Shown: positions 33,201-45,111 of the stretch, in pieces | Layout of the letters: each line of letters starts with the position of its first letter | Numbering within the stretch: position 1 is the first letter of the stretch | Assembly (NCBI GenBank): GCA_007449985.2 | Contig: VIIQ02000712.1 | Coordinates: 62,001 to 126,000, forward strand | Source of the DNA: Desmodesmus armatus | Lineage: Eukaryota > Chlorophyta > Chlorophyceae > Sphaeropleales > Scenedesmaceae | DNA: 64,000 nt | Direction: 5' to 3' | Notes under the pieces: model-generated | The model's database searches: none | Seen by the model: only the letters and a program-made list of their open reading frames with translations | Told to the model about the DNA's origin: nothing | Program-made: the position numbers and the translations under genes

Positions 33201-36200
33201 TCGCTGTCTTCGCGACGACAGTCAGGATTTGTCAATGTGCCCCACACATGTGTGATCCAAGACCTGTTAGTGTTGCTGTACTGAACTGTGTGCAAGGATA
33301 CTGTGCGACTGAAGAATGTTGAACTGAGCTGCACACGTTGACGTTGCTGTGCGCAGGACGGCCAGGAGGACGGTGTGGGCATGTTCACTTTCAGGGACGG
33401 CTCCACCTACGAGGGTTTCTGGCGCAAGGGCAAGAAACATGGTGTCGGCATCTTCAGGCCAGCTGCTGCGCTGCCTTCGTCAGCCATGCGCTCACTCAAA
33501 GGTGCGCTTGTGCTAGTGTGTTGTGACGCAGCGCTCTCTACCTCCGGCTGCGCCTGGCTGGCAGTCAGGTAGACCTCGCACTTCAGGCGGTGCAGTTGAG
33601 CGTGCTGCAGCAGCTGGCTGGTGTGCTGATGCGCAACCAGAAGCGGTGCTGTCCTGCAGTGCTGTCCCGTGCACAGCAACAGTTTGCAACCCATCCCCAC
33701 CACGACACAGAGCAGCTGCTGTCTCTCGTATGATGTGGTACTACCCATAGGATGTTGATATGACTACGATGTAGTCACAGTAGGAGTGCGCTGAATTGAA
33801 AGTGGGCCAGCACTTGCGTGCAGGCCACCCACTAACTTTGTATCGACGCCTGATCGCGCATCTGTGTTTGCGTGTATGTCCTGCCGCACGTTGGTGACGT
33901 ACGATTGCGCAGGCCGTTGGCAGTCTGGGATGCATCGGGGGCCTGCACGCAGCACACAGTCCTCCTCGCAGCTCCCAAGCACCGGCCGCAGCGCGTTCGC
34001 AGACGCAACAGCAGCGGCAGCAGCCCTGCCCGACGAAGCAGCAGCGGACTATGTGCAGGCGAAGCGGCCCAGCAAACCGCTGTCTTCAAACGAGCCGTCA
34101 GCAGCGGAGGGGCAGCAGCAGCCGCGGGTGACACACCCTGGCAGCGCGAAGAGCATGAGCAGTATGGGTGCGTTGGACGCTGCCACCATGTCGGCGCTGC
34201 AGTCGCCGCGCAACAGGCGTGACCAAGTGACTCTCAAGGTGCGCTGGGGCGTCTTGGATTAGTTTCTTGCTTGTGGGCACATGCAGCTTGGGCTGTTGCA
34301 GTGTTGAAAATCCTGGTACTCAGTAATGTCTCAAGTGTCTGCACCCTGTAGAACTGAGGCCTCCAGCAGGGGGCCTCCAGCTGTCATTAACCTTTCCAAA
34401 TTTCGTAGTTGGAAATTTCCAGCATCTTTGAGTATCTCATTACATAATGTTGTCTGCAGGAGTACAACGATGGCAGGCTCATGCGGCAGCAGGTCCTGTC
34501 TCCAGCACACATAGCAGCCATCAGCAGTGCACTCAGCAGCCCCCAAAACAGCAGCAGCGGCACAGCAGGTGCCGCACAAACCAGCAGCAGCAGCCGGCAG
34601 CAGGTTACGCCGCTTGGGGACGTGCTGTTCCACGACCACAGCGCGTATGACTTACTGGTGCAGTTGCAGCTGGGGGTTCGGTGGTCTGTGACGAGTGCGG
34701 CACTGGATTACACAAGCCCTGCTGCACTGCACTCAGAGCTGCAGCCACCTGACTATGCCACAACGGTGAAGCAGGTGAGTGGATGTGTTTGTGCGGTGTT
34801 AGCGACGGTCAGCATTACACTTGCCTCACGTTGCCATCCATGATGCTTCCCTCACTTGTGTCTGGTGGTGCTGTCTGCTGTTTTTTAACGGTTATCTGGC
34901 GTGTGGTGTCCTGGTTTGTTTGGCTGCAGGAGTTTCCACGTGCTGGCAGTCGTAGCACGCCTGTGCACCCAGCTGCTGACTTCGTGTGGAAGGACTACGC
35001 GCCTGCAGCCTTCAGGTACGCATGGCAGTGGCCTTTGACAGCAGTCGCAGTGCACGCGAATGGGATGTTGCAATCGGCATGAGACTCTGACTGACTTCTC
35101 TCACTGACGCTCTGAATGCAGAATAAAGGAATTTCCCCTGTATGATCAGGTCATGACTGACGATGCCATGACTGATGAGTGTGGCTGTGTACTGTGCATT
35201 GACTGCAGGGTTTTGCGGGAGCTGGCGGGTGTGGAGCAGCACGACTTCATCAACCAGCTGTGCGGGGACCAGGCGCTGCGGTTGCTGTCACCGCCGAGCC
35301 ACTCGGAGGCGATGTTCTTCCTATCGGCAGACGAGCGCTTCATTATCCGCACAATCACGTGTGCCGAGAAGAAGGTGCTGCTCGCGGTGTTGCAGCGGTA
35401 TGCGGAGCACTTGCGAAGGTGAGCGACGAGGCTGCTCGGCGACGCTGCAAGTGACTGGCTGGGCTGACTCAACTGACTCAGTTTTCAAGTCAGTGAGCCA
35501 AGCCCGCGCTGCCCAGCAACGCTGCAAGTCACTGGCTGGGCTGACTCAACTGACTCAATGTTCAAGTCAGTGGCTGCCTGATGTGCTGATCTGATCGCAT
35601 ATGCTCCACCTGACACTCACCATGATGCTGCCGCATTCAACCTCCGTTTTGTTTGCAGGTGCCCGAACAGCTTACTCACCCGCTTCTACGGCCTACATCG
35701 TGTGTCGGCGCCGCCAGGGGGTCTGGGCAAGAAGGTTTGTTACACGCACTTGTTACACTTGAGCCAGGAAAGGCACCTGCTTTGCAACATGCAGTCTCGT
35801 GCATGCTGCTTATCAAGCATCGTTTGGCAGCCAGATGTACGCACGCGCGTCATGCAAAGCACGGCCGCTGCTCACTTTCTTGCGCTGGAACTACTGCACC
35901 TCACCTGCTGCACAACAGCCTCACCCCCATGCTTGATTGCTGTGATGTTCGGTTGCATTGTCCTGCAGGTGCGCTTTCTGGTCATGGGCAACACCTTCTG
36001 CACGCAGCTGCCGATTCAGCTGCGTTATGACCTGAAAGGCTGCACCAGGGGGCGCACTGCAGGAGTGCAGGCAGCAAAGGTGAGGAAAATACACTGTAGG
36101 ACTTTCTCTACAACCTGTGACGGCAGCGCATGTTGCTGGTCCCTTGCGTATCTGCTGTTGGTGCTGGTGTATCTGCTATGAACTCTAAGGATCAGCCATG

Positions 36201-38547
36201 CACGCGTTCTGTGCAGTTTCTGGATTGGTGTCTTTGGTGGAGAGTTGGGCGTGTTCAGTCCTGAGTGTCTGTGTTTCTATCGTTTTTCTGATGCTGCTTG
36301 ACTGTATTTCGGATTCCTTCCATAACGTGTTGCAGGGCTCTGGCTCAGGCATAGTGCTGAAGGACCTTGATCTGCAGCAGCAGTTCAAGCTGGACCAGAT
36401 CTCAGCACGCCGCGTGCACGAACAGCTTGAAGCAGACACGCTGCTGCTGGCTTCAGTGCGTGTTATGGACTACAGCATGCTGCTAGGCGTGCACCAGCCC
36501 TTGAGCGACAGCACTAGCAGCACGGGCGGAAAGCCTTCAGGCCCCACCCAGCAGCAGAACTTTGCTGAACACAGCAATGAAGCAGGTGAGAAACATGGTT
36601 GTCATGGTTTATGTGTTTACTTCTATGTAGCTGTTACACGATATGAGTGGGTGTTATGAGGCTGTGGGGGTGATTGCCTGGGGCCCTTCAAGCTTTGGGA
36701 TTATGCCAACACATCTGGTGCATGCATCATCCATGCACAGGCACTCAACAGGGGCTGGCGGTGTTGCATTTGTGGTCATAACATCCCTCCTCTGTTGCAT
36801 GACCCCATGGCAAACAAAATGAACGGGTCAGCCTTGCCATGTCATGCCACGTCACGTCATGCCGTGTCATGCCATGTCTGCATGTTTCTGGAAGCCCTGA
36901 AAGCTTCCTGCTGCTACGGACGCCAAGTGCGGTAGATCGCTCTGTCTCTTGATGATGATAAAGCAAGTTCCTGATGCTATATGTATGTGCGCTGCTTGCC
37001 CGCCCTTTTCCTGCAGGTCTGTCAGCTGCTGTGTCTCGCATGGAGTCCCAGCTGGGCAGGTTGCAGCTGGACAAGTGGGTGCAGGCAGCCCTTCTACAGC
37101 TGGGGCGCACGAACCTGTTGATGGGGCTTGCTGTAGCGGGCGGCAAGCCTGGAGGCAGCGCCGCTCGGCGCGGCAACATCACGTAAGGCACCTGCCAGTT
37201 ACTGTTTGGGTTTGTGGCCTGAAAGCTGCTGTTATGTTGCTTGCACCGTGCTGGGACCCACATGGATCTGATTTATGAGCAACAGGCAACAGCTGTGACA
37301 ACAAGCGCCTCACCATGCACCTACGCTCGTACGTGCTGCAACATTTGTCGCTCGTCTTTGGTGTGTGGTGTTGCTTGCTACAGGCGCTCCCCCACGCTTG
37401 TGTTAGCCACACGCCCCAAACGCTGCCACCCCAGCAGAAGGGCAGCAGCAGTGGCTTCTCCGGCAACGGGGCTGGCAGCAGGAGCAGTTGCGGCAGACAG
37501 CGCAGCAGCTGGTTCAGTTGCTGGAGCAACAGCAGCTGCCGGCGCAGCCGCGGCAGCCGGCGAGACTCCCAGTTTGAAAAGCAAGCAGCTGCTGCAGCCA
37601 CTAGGCCGGGGTGTTGCTGCTGTGGCTGAGCCCTTGCAGGTGAGAGGGCATCGGACGCTACAGCCCAGGGCTGGGAGGCGGCTGCTTCACAGCACTTGCG
37701 TCCTTTGTTGCTTGATTTGGGCTAGATGCCTATGGAAGCTATCGGCAGCCAACACACTGAGCCTCGTCCTGGGGGGGGTGATAGCTTGGTAACAGCCTGG
37801 ATGCTCCTGTTGGGAGCATGCTCCCGGTCTTTATCTGGCTGCATCTGTACAGGCTGCCGTTGTCACAGCCCACCGCCAGCCGTCTGACCTGTTGGCAAGA
37901 ATGCCTGCTGACAGTGTGTGCAGGTGTCAGACAAGTCAGAAACCCTGTGTTGTGTCCATGCGTGTTGGCTGTATCACTGCAGGCGTCTGGCAGGCAGGCG
38001 TCCAGCGGTGTGGCAGTTGTGACTGCTGCCGGACAGCAGAAGCCGTCTGCTGGGCAGCAGCAGGATGTTGTGCTGTACTTTGGCATCATCGATATCCTGC
38101 AGGTGCGGCAAACGTGGTTGTACTGCCGCGTCTTCCATGCCTTTTGTACTGCCTCATTCCGACTGCAACATTCTTGAGACGTCCCATTCCTGCATTCTGC
38201 TGCTCCACGAGCAGTAGCTCCTGCTTATTTCTGCTGTTTTGCCCTGTACGCGTATGACAGCTTTCTTACTTGCTGTGCAGCAGCCAGTGCTTGATGCACA
38301 ACTTGTACAGAATCGATCACAACTCACCCTTCTGCCTTTTTCCGATCTGTCTGCCTCCTTCTGCTGTCCCTCCTCCGTGTGCCGTTCCCCCTCCTGCTGC
38401 TGTGCTGCCGTTCAGGCCTACACCCTCAAGAAGCGGTTGGAGAGCTACATGCGCAGGGTGGTGTCTTCAGCCAGCACTATCAGCGCAGTTGGCCCGAGCT
38501 TCTACGCAGCCCGCTTCCGAACCGCCATGAAGCAGGTGTTCAAGTGA
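30233..38547 (+). CDS. MORN-repeat phosphatidylinositol-4-phosphate 5-kinase (PIP5K)
   Basis: Plant-type PIP5K that makes PtdIns(4,5)P2 at membranes. Exons: 30233-30547, 31037-31171, 31310-31369, 31721-31778, 32073-32140, 32648-32754, 33002-33113, 33357-33501, 33913-34238, 34460-34774, 34930-35015, 35209-35418, 35659-35734, 35969-36079, 36336-36585, 37017-37182, 37384-37639, 37983-38102, 38416-38547. They total 3048 nt, one frame, 1015 aa. Residues about 141-319 are eight MORN repeats (YxGxWxxGxxHGxG). A Ser/Gln/Ala linker follows, then the lipid kinase domain from about 442. Conserved motifs include YDLKG, VLKDLDLQQQF, MDYSMLLGVH, LYFGIIDILQ and ISAVGPSFYAARF near the C-terminus. Odd points: the Gly-rich loop (usually SPGKSGSFF) is SPPSHSEAMFF, and the ATP-binding Lys of the usual IKT motif is Arg (FIIRT, about residue 623). 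Confidence 0.93.
32152..32216. repeat. (CAGTA)n pentanucleotide microsatellite in PIP5K intron 5
   Basis: About 13 perfect units begin 12 bases after the donor of exon 5. Confidence 0.95.
32949..32991. repeat. (GTGCT)n pentanucleotide microsatellite in PIP5K intron 6
   Basis: About 8-9 perfect units end 10 bases before the acceptor of exon 7, replacing the polypyrimidine tract by alternating GTGCT. Confidence 0.95.
35425..35575. repeat. Tandem duplication (about 85 bp unit) in PIP5K intron 12
   Basis: Two units share GACGCTGCAAGTGACTGGCT / AACGCTGCAAGTCACTGGCT and CTGACTCAACTGACTCA…TTCAAGTCAGTG. Each contains its own small inverted repeat of ACTGACT/AGTCAGT. Confidence 0.8.
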
Positions 38548-40975
38548 AACTTGCATGACAGACACGCAAGTGCTACGCTCCTGCGCAGTTGAAAATAACG
38601 GCCATGCAGTGCGCTGGATGCATGCATGCTTATCTCTGGCTGGTGGCAAGGCTGCAACTTGACTGTGCCTCTCGACTGGTAGGGCGCACAGGGAGGTCGT
38701 TCAGCAGTTGAGAGTCAGCAGCTCAGGCTGAAGTGGCAGTGCACTGCAGTGTGGGACAGCATGTCCCACTTTGTCAGTGCTTTGCGTGTCTGTGGGTCCT
38801 ACGAGAGCAAAACACAGGCAGTGCTTTGTTGGGGGTGTTAGACGCTGCTCGCCGTCATGCCATGACCTCTGTACAGCTGCAGCACAGCAGCGTTGGCGGT
38901 TCCTGGTGTATGTAGGGATGTTTGTTGGCAGCAGTACCAGGCGCCGGCAGCTAGAGCAGCAGCAACTGTCTCCTGGCTTGGTGTAGTTTGGTTGGTCTGT
39001 GCTGGTGTTGCTTGTGTGATCTGCTAAGGCAGGGGTGCATGAAGAGGCTCAGCAGCTGCTGCTTGGCTTTTCGTGCATACAGAATGCTGCCCGTGTTTCT
39101 AGGGTTCGTTGCAGGCAGTGTTAGAATGACCTTGACTTGCTTGAGAGTGACAGCTTCTGCTTTTGTTATCGTGCACCTGAGCCTCATTGCTCTTAGCTGC
39201 TGCATCGTCAGTTCAGCACAGGGAAAGCAGTTGTGCTTTCATGCCTGCATAACAGACGACTCCCAACCACCAATGTCTTGTGCTTTATCTTGGCTGCAAC
39301 TTTACAGCTGCTGTAGTTTAGCCCCAGATACAATGACAGTGCTGTAGCAAGTAGTTTGATTCATGTTTGTAGGGGTAGCTGTGGGGCTTGAGAGAGAACA
39401 GGATCGTCAAGGGTGGTTGTGCAATCACCTGATGGTCTGGCAACTGCCCTTTCAGTGGCTAGATGTCATGTGCTGGACAGCACGTCACTTGGCTTGTGAG
39501 CTAAAGGAAGTTGTCACCATGCCGCGCTGCTTGTGCTGCGTGCGTGCGAGAAGGTGCTTTGTGCTGCTGATGCAACAGCTGCTGCTGCTGAAAGCATCAG
39601 AGCATGATTCTGAGCAAGTGCTGGGTGGTGACCTCCTTCTATGGTGTGCCTTTACCGTCAGTCTTGTTGTCTGCTGTGCTCTGTATGCATGAGTGTTCAA
39701 GGTGTGCGCCAATGTGCAGTCAACCCCTTGTTCACAACTTAGTGTTGGTCAGACTGACTGTGACTTGGGCCTTTGCAATGCGACCGGCCATCGCAGGGCA
39801 GGTGGTCCCAATGCCTGTGTAACGAGCCAGTCTGACGTCACAACGTGATACAGCTTTGGCTGTGACAATGCGATGGCCAAATCTTCATGGTTTCACTGTG
39901 GCTATAGTTTCACCATTGTATCATGGCTGTTGGGCTTACATGTGTCACCTTGCTGTTGCTGCTGTCGACCTGATGCTGCACCTCTGCTTGTCTGCTGCAC
40001 CTCTGCCAAGCCGCCAGTAGCATGGGCACCTTCTGAACCAACCTGTCAACTGTCTGCTACACCTGCTGGTTGCCTCCACAGCATCTGGGTCTGAAAACTT
40101 CACAGCATCTGGGTCTGTAAACTGCATCCAGTGTTTGACCCCCAGCCCGTGGTCAACCAAATACCACAGTCAACAGTGCTTGCCACCCTCAACCAGCAAT
40201 GCCCCAACCTGTCTGCCTCAGGACCGCCCTGGTCTCTGAAGAAAGCCGTTGGCAACGCCCTGCAGGACAGCTCTGCCTCCTGTATGAAAGGGTGCTGTGA
40301 CTGGCTTGGATGGGACTGCCAACCACGCATCTCCAACTGCTGTCTCCATCAAAAAGACTCGAAGGTCGTTTTCATCAAGAACCGTGTTGGGGCCTTTGTG
40401 GTTGACTTTGTGGTGGAATATACTGTATGGCGAATCTTGGCAAGGCACAGTGGTCATGCCATGACCACATGATGGTGGGAGACCTGCTTGCAATTTCTTG
40501 GGCCAGGTCACCGCAAATCTACCACACGGTGCCTTTGGCCAAAAACTCCATTCCAATTGACTCTTGACACCAAGAAGTGTTTGATTTCGCAGCCGCACCG
40601 TTTCACGCGTGGTCTCATTGGCACAAAAGGGGGGTGGGAGGTTGTTGGTGTTTTCGAGTGACTGATATGTGGTTTGTCTTTCTGTGAAGAAGGGCATTCG
40701 GTGGCACAACCCAGTCTAATAGACGCAGTCTGGCGGGCACAAACAGTGCTGGCATTCAAACTTCAGTACGGATTTCAAAGTACTATCCGTGATCGAGGAC
40801 TCACCGGACCTGGGACAAGGTAATCGCCAATCAACTTGCAGTCAGAACTTTATCGGCTTTGCAGGCCCTGCTCCACTGCGTGAAAGCACCCGTCTAGGGC
40901 AGTCATGATCTGCTGCCTCCCGCTGACCGCGCAGCACGCCCTTCGCTGTTGCTTGGTGCATTTCGCACAGGAGTC
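38548..40975. other. Intergenic region, one unclassified minus-strand open frame
   Basis: It is mostly without features. A 26-bp tandem duplication (CACAGCATCTGGGTCTG) lies at 40077-40120. On the minus strand 40218-40709 is open for 163 codons with ordinary amino acid composition (RLRNQTLLGVKSQLEW, WLAVPSKPVTAPFHTGG). It could be a transposon relic or an exon of an unrecognised gene. I cannot assign it. Confidence 0.35.
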
Positions 40976-43900
40976 ATGAGTTCTACAAGGTTGTTCGTCT
41001 GCCTGATGCTGGCGGGGTTGGCATCGGTTAACGCCAGCTCTGTGTGGCCAACAGGGGGTCCCGCTGCTGCAGCAGGCTCTGGGTGAGCTCTACTACGGTG
41101 GTGCTTGCAAGATGTCGCACTAAGTACAGGCTTATCTCCGTATTTTGCAGCAATTGCATCCGGATGGATCCACTCAGCACCAGTAGCTCCTGATGGTGAC
41201 TGCTGTGTGGATGTGACGCGCTGCAGGGACATGACAGCCCAGACGAACTGGGGATGCTTCGCAAGTCGTCTGGTGACTGTTACTGGCCAGGTTAATGCGG
41301 GACAACCATGCCCTGCTGGCAGCGCTGACGTGTGTACTGTCCCTACGTTCTGCCCTGCTGGGAGCACAGAGCTCCTGTGCCCACCCAATGATGAGCAACG
41401 CTTTGATGTGAGTGTCCAGACAGCCTCTCACAAAACCTCTGCTCAAACTGGGGCTGCAACTGACAGCAACCTGCTTGCACAAATTTTCACCCGGTCTGCA
41501 TGTCTAGGGTGTTGCGACCCATTGTTGAGTTTCCAGGGGTGCCGCACCAGATGTCAGCGCAGCCTGCCAACTTGCTGTGCATCGCATTCTCCCAGCAAGC
41601 TATGCTACTTGTGCAGTGACACACTCACGGTGTCTACAGCACAGCACCAGGGAAGATCAGCCATGCATGCACCGCACCACAAAAGATGCAGCCCCTTGAA
41701 ACTTTGCTGCGTTGCCTAGGTTTCAGGTGTAAAACCTTGAACCCAAAACCCATGGCCAGCACGAGCACTCGACTCCCTGCTTTACACTGTGGGCAATATT
41801 AGCTGGCGGCGGAAAGTATTCTGACGACCGTACTCACCTACGTGTCTCACTTCACAGCACCTCCTGACAGCGTTACCACATGATTTGTTGACAGGAACAT
41901 GTGTGCTGTTGTCTGCCACAACTCCCTGCAGATCCCTGCTGTGCAAGGCCACTTCCGGAACCAGCCCCCAAGCCCTGACATGGTGAATGCAAGAACCACC
42001 ACGTTCTCCTGTGTTGATGCACGTGGTGACGACCCTATGCTGGGTACCCCTGGGGGAGACCTGTCAGAGATTATGAACGCTGCTATGGCTGTAGCAAGGC
42101 TCTCGTGAGTGATGCTGATGCTTGCCTTGACTGTGTCTTCTTGGAGCATGTACTTGCATTTGCTGCATCTATGCAGGCTGTGCGATGCACACATGCCCTT
42201 CAGAATGTGCACCTGCTATGGGATCCTGGACATTGCAGGCTCCATGCCATGTGTGGCCTATGGGGATGCAGCAAGCATGGAAAGAACTCAATTGTTGCAC
42301 TGTCATCACCTGTGAACCAACACGTGTGCTTGCCAGGACATGTGGCAGTGTGCAGAATCATGCGGTGGGCCAGATGAAAAAAGCAGCAGTCTGCACATGT
42401 GGCTGGTGCTGCAAGGACGGGACTGCCCCGTCAATTTCCTGGCTGGCTTGGATTCCTACATCGTGATGCGTGTGCTGACTGCGGCCTCTGTTCTTTTGTC
42501 AACAGGCCCTCATCCACGAGTGGCCCTACTAACACAGCCAACCTCGAACGAATTGCGGACGACGTCTTCAGCTTCTTTTGGGAGTCAGTTGCCACTCCAA
42601 GCAGGCCTATCTACTTCCACACAGATGACGCCTCCCTGCGTAACATGTTCATCTACCTTGCAACCGCAGCAGGAGGCAGCTTGAACCCTAAGCCCACCAG
42701 CATGCCTTTCCAGGTAAGGGGTGATGACGTGCGGCTGTCACACTGTACTATTGTAGTACATCAACCAGCAGGCTGCATGGGGTCCAGTCAGTGTGCGATT
42801 GCGCTGCACAGTATTCAGCTGGCTTGCAGGCAGTCTGCTAGGCTTGCCTTGCGCTGTGTGCTGCACTGCTGCAGTCCAGTTGTTTGTGTGCTGAAATGTT
42901 TGATTGCGGATATATTCAAAAAGCCATGTGCCGAGGGCGGGCCATAAACCCTGCTATGCGGGCAGGCCCTCAAAGCCTGTAACCTGTGCACATCATATGG
43001 ATGATGTCCCCATTTTTGAATGTGGACAGCTAAAGGGGTGGTTTTCCCCCTGCCACCTCCACATATCGACCCATGCCGCACACATGTACACATGCCGTGC
43101 AGGGGCCTTCGTCAACTGCAGCCCGCAGCAGGTGGCTGGATGCCCTGGTGCTACCCCAGTTCAACGGCTGCGGCCACGTCCGTCTGCAGCTCGACCCCAA
43201 CTTTGAGAGGTTCTATTCGGCTTAAGGCGACAGGTGCCGTGGCCAGCTGCAACAACATTGCCGATGCCAACTGCATCCGCTCTGCAGTGCTGGCCCGCAG
43301 GATTATCCGCAGGTTCTTTGAGTGAGTGGTCATGGCTAGGGTTAAGGGGTTGAGGGGTTAGGGTTTTGACTTAACCCTCCCCATCAAATCCTCAATCAAC
43401 AGCAACTCTTCTCCTGCTTGCATGCTCCTGTTGGTACTGGATAAAAACGATGTGTGGTGGCTCCAGCAAGTTTTGCAGTTCTCAAGCGCTCAAGAGCCTC
43501 GAGGTTGTAGCTTTTCAGTGTTTTTTTGTCACTGTGAAATGGTTAGCCACACTGACTGCCAGGTGCCACTAGGCTGTCGCGGCTGGTGTGTGTCTCTCTG
43601 TGTATGTGCGGAAGGGGACGCGGGGCTGCTAGTCACTAACCTGGCCCAGGCGTCTCTGTCATTGATGGTTGCGGCACTGTGTCGACGTGTCGTGGCCACA
43701 GGAGCTGGTGGTTCACCACTCCCGGAAGCTCAGCCGGAAACTCAGCAAGGCCGAAGGCTGCCTTCTCTGTTGACGGCATTTTGGCAGGACCCCTGCTTGG
43801 CAAGGCAGTCGCCATTATCAACAACGGTGAGTGGCACCGTTCAGTGCGTTGGCAAGCATGTAGACTGTTAGGGCTTTTTCGATTTCCTCATGTTTCAGTG

Positions 43901-45111
43901 TTCCAGTGCCGCCGGCGATGCACTCATGCCGCAAGCAAGCACATGCACACCGCTGCGACGAGTCACTGGCATGCGGTCAGCACCAACAACATGAAGAAGC
44001 TGAGAACCAGTCTGTCTGGTCCTGCTGTTGGTGACTGCCCTCCTTGCAGGTGGCAGTAATCCGTCATCATGCAGGCATCACGCACCACTTGTCCGCCCAT
44101 CCTTTGGCGCCAGCAAGGTCTTTGTGTACCACGGTGCTGCAGGTAGGCACTCTGCGCTTTGTCTGTCAGGGATTTGGTTGCGGCGAGGCCCTTGATTTTG
44201 AATGTTGAATGTTTCCTGATCCCTATTTATTTAACCTCATTGGCAGCTCCTAAGCCAGGAAATTCAGTTCCAGCGCAAAATCATTGAGTGCAATCCTGCT
44301 GCTTTACAAATATATTTTAGCAGGGTTCAACTACAGCTGAACGTCGCAGACGCAGTGTTGCAGGGGTCAGCTGCAAATAGCCTCTCAATCCATTTACACT
44401 GGAAAGTTCATGCTGTGCCACCATGCATATTCCAACCTGCCAGCTGTAAATGGTGATTATGTATCGTAGAACCAGCCTCTAGCGTATGCAGTGAACAGGG
44501 TTGGCCACTTGTTGTGCAGCACTCGTGTTATGCGCCCACATACAAGGACTGAAAAATGCAGGCATGGCACAGATATTTTGTAGATCACAATGGCTCTATA
44601 AAGCTCGTGACTGGTGCGGGCAACCATACTTCAGTATGATGGAAACTCTGCTCACGCTGTGGCTGCTGCCCTTCTTGTTCCTGCTGAGCAGTTGAGACTT
44701 GGCGCCAGCACGTCATTGAGCTGAGCGGCTTTCGGTCAGTGTTGGTCAAGTGGAACGTGCCGCAATCGACATCCAGTCAACGGGCCCTCGTCTTCAACAC
44801 CTGGAAAGGCATCAGCGACATGCAGCTGACCGCCACGCTGACACACCTGGCTCCTGCAAACTCCATCGGTATTTTTTCTGTCGGTCCCGGTCAGCACAAC
44901 CAGGTTCCCCGTAACCTCTCAGAGTGTCACTCTTGAGGCTGGGGAAGCAGTGTCCAAGGTCGAGCCTGTGCCAGAAACTGAGGTTGTTATCGCCGAGCCT
45001 GTGCCTATTGAGCCACTCACAGCAGCTGCTGCTGTTGTTGATGTGCCGGTGGACACCGAGGTAGCCACAGAGGTGACTACTGCTGCCACTGTGCCTGGAG
45101 ACCTGCCCTGA
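40976..45111 (+). CDS. Secreted Cys-rich protein with a cadmium-carbonic-anhydrase-like (CDCA-like) core
   Basis: Proposed exons: 40976-41081, 41151-41407, 41537-41610, 41895-42104, 42506-42713, 43103-43321, 43702-43826, 44050-44142, 44692-45111, about 569 aa. The N-terminus MSSTRLFVCLMLAGLASVNA is a signal peptide. A Cys-rich module follows (exons 2-3). The core has CVDARGDD…TPGGDL, then HTDD, then NGCGHVRL. Diatom CDCA uses a Cys-x-Asp-x-Arg triad plus a His and a GCG Cys to hold the metal, and the same residue order is seen here, but with a much longer spacing between His and the second Cys. The tail is acidic, Pro/Val/Glu/Thr-rich. Three one-base homopolymer irregularities break the frame: GGG at the exon 1 donor (41081-41083), TT at 43222-43223 and T6 at 44872-44877. 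Phase fits everywhere once each is discounted, so they may be assembly errors or mark a dying gene. The family assignment is inference. The exon at 41537 was chosen for phase and Cys content. Confidence 0.5.
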
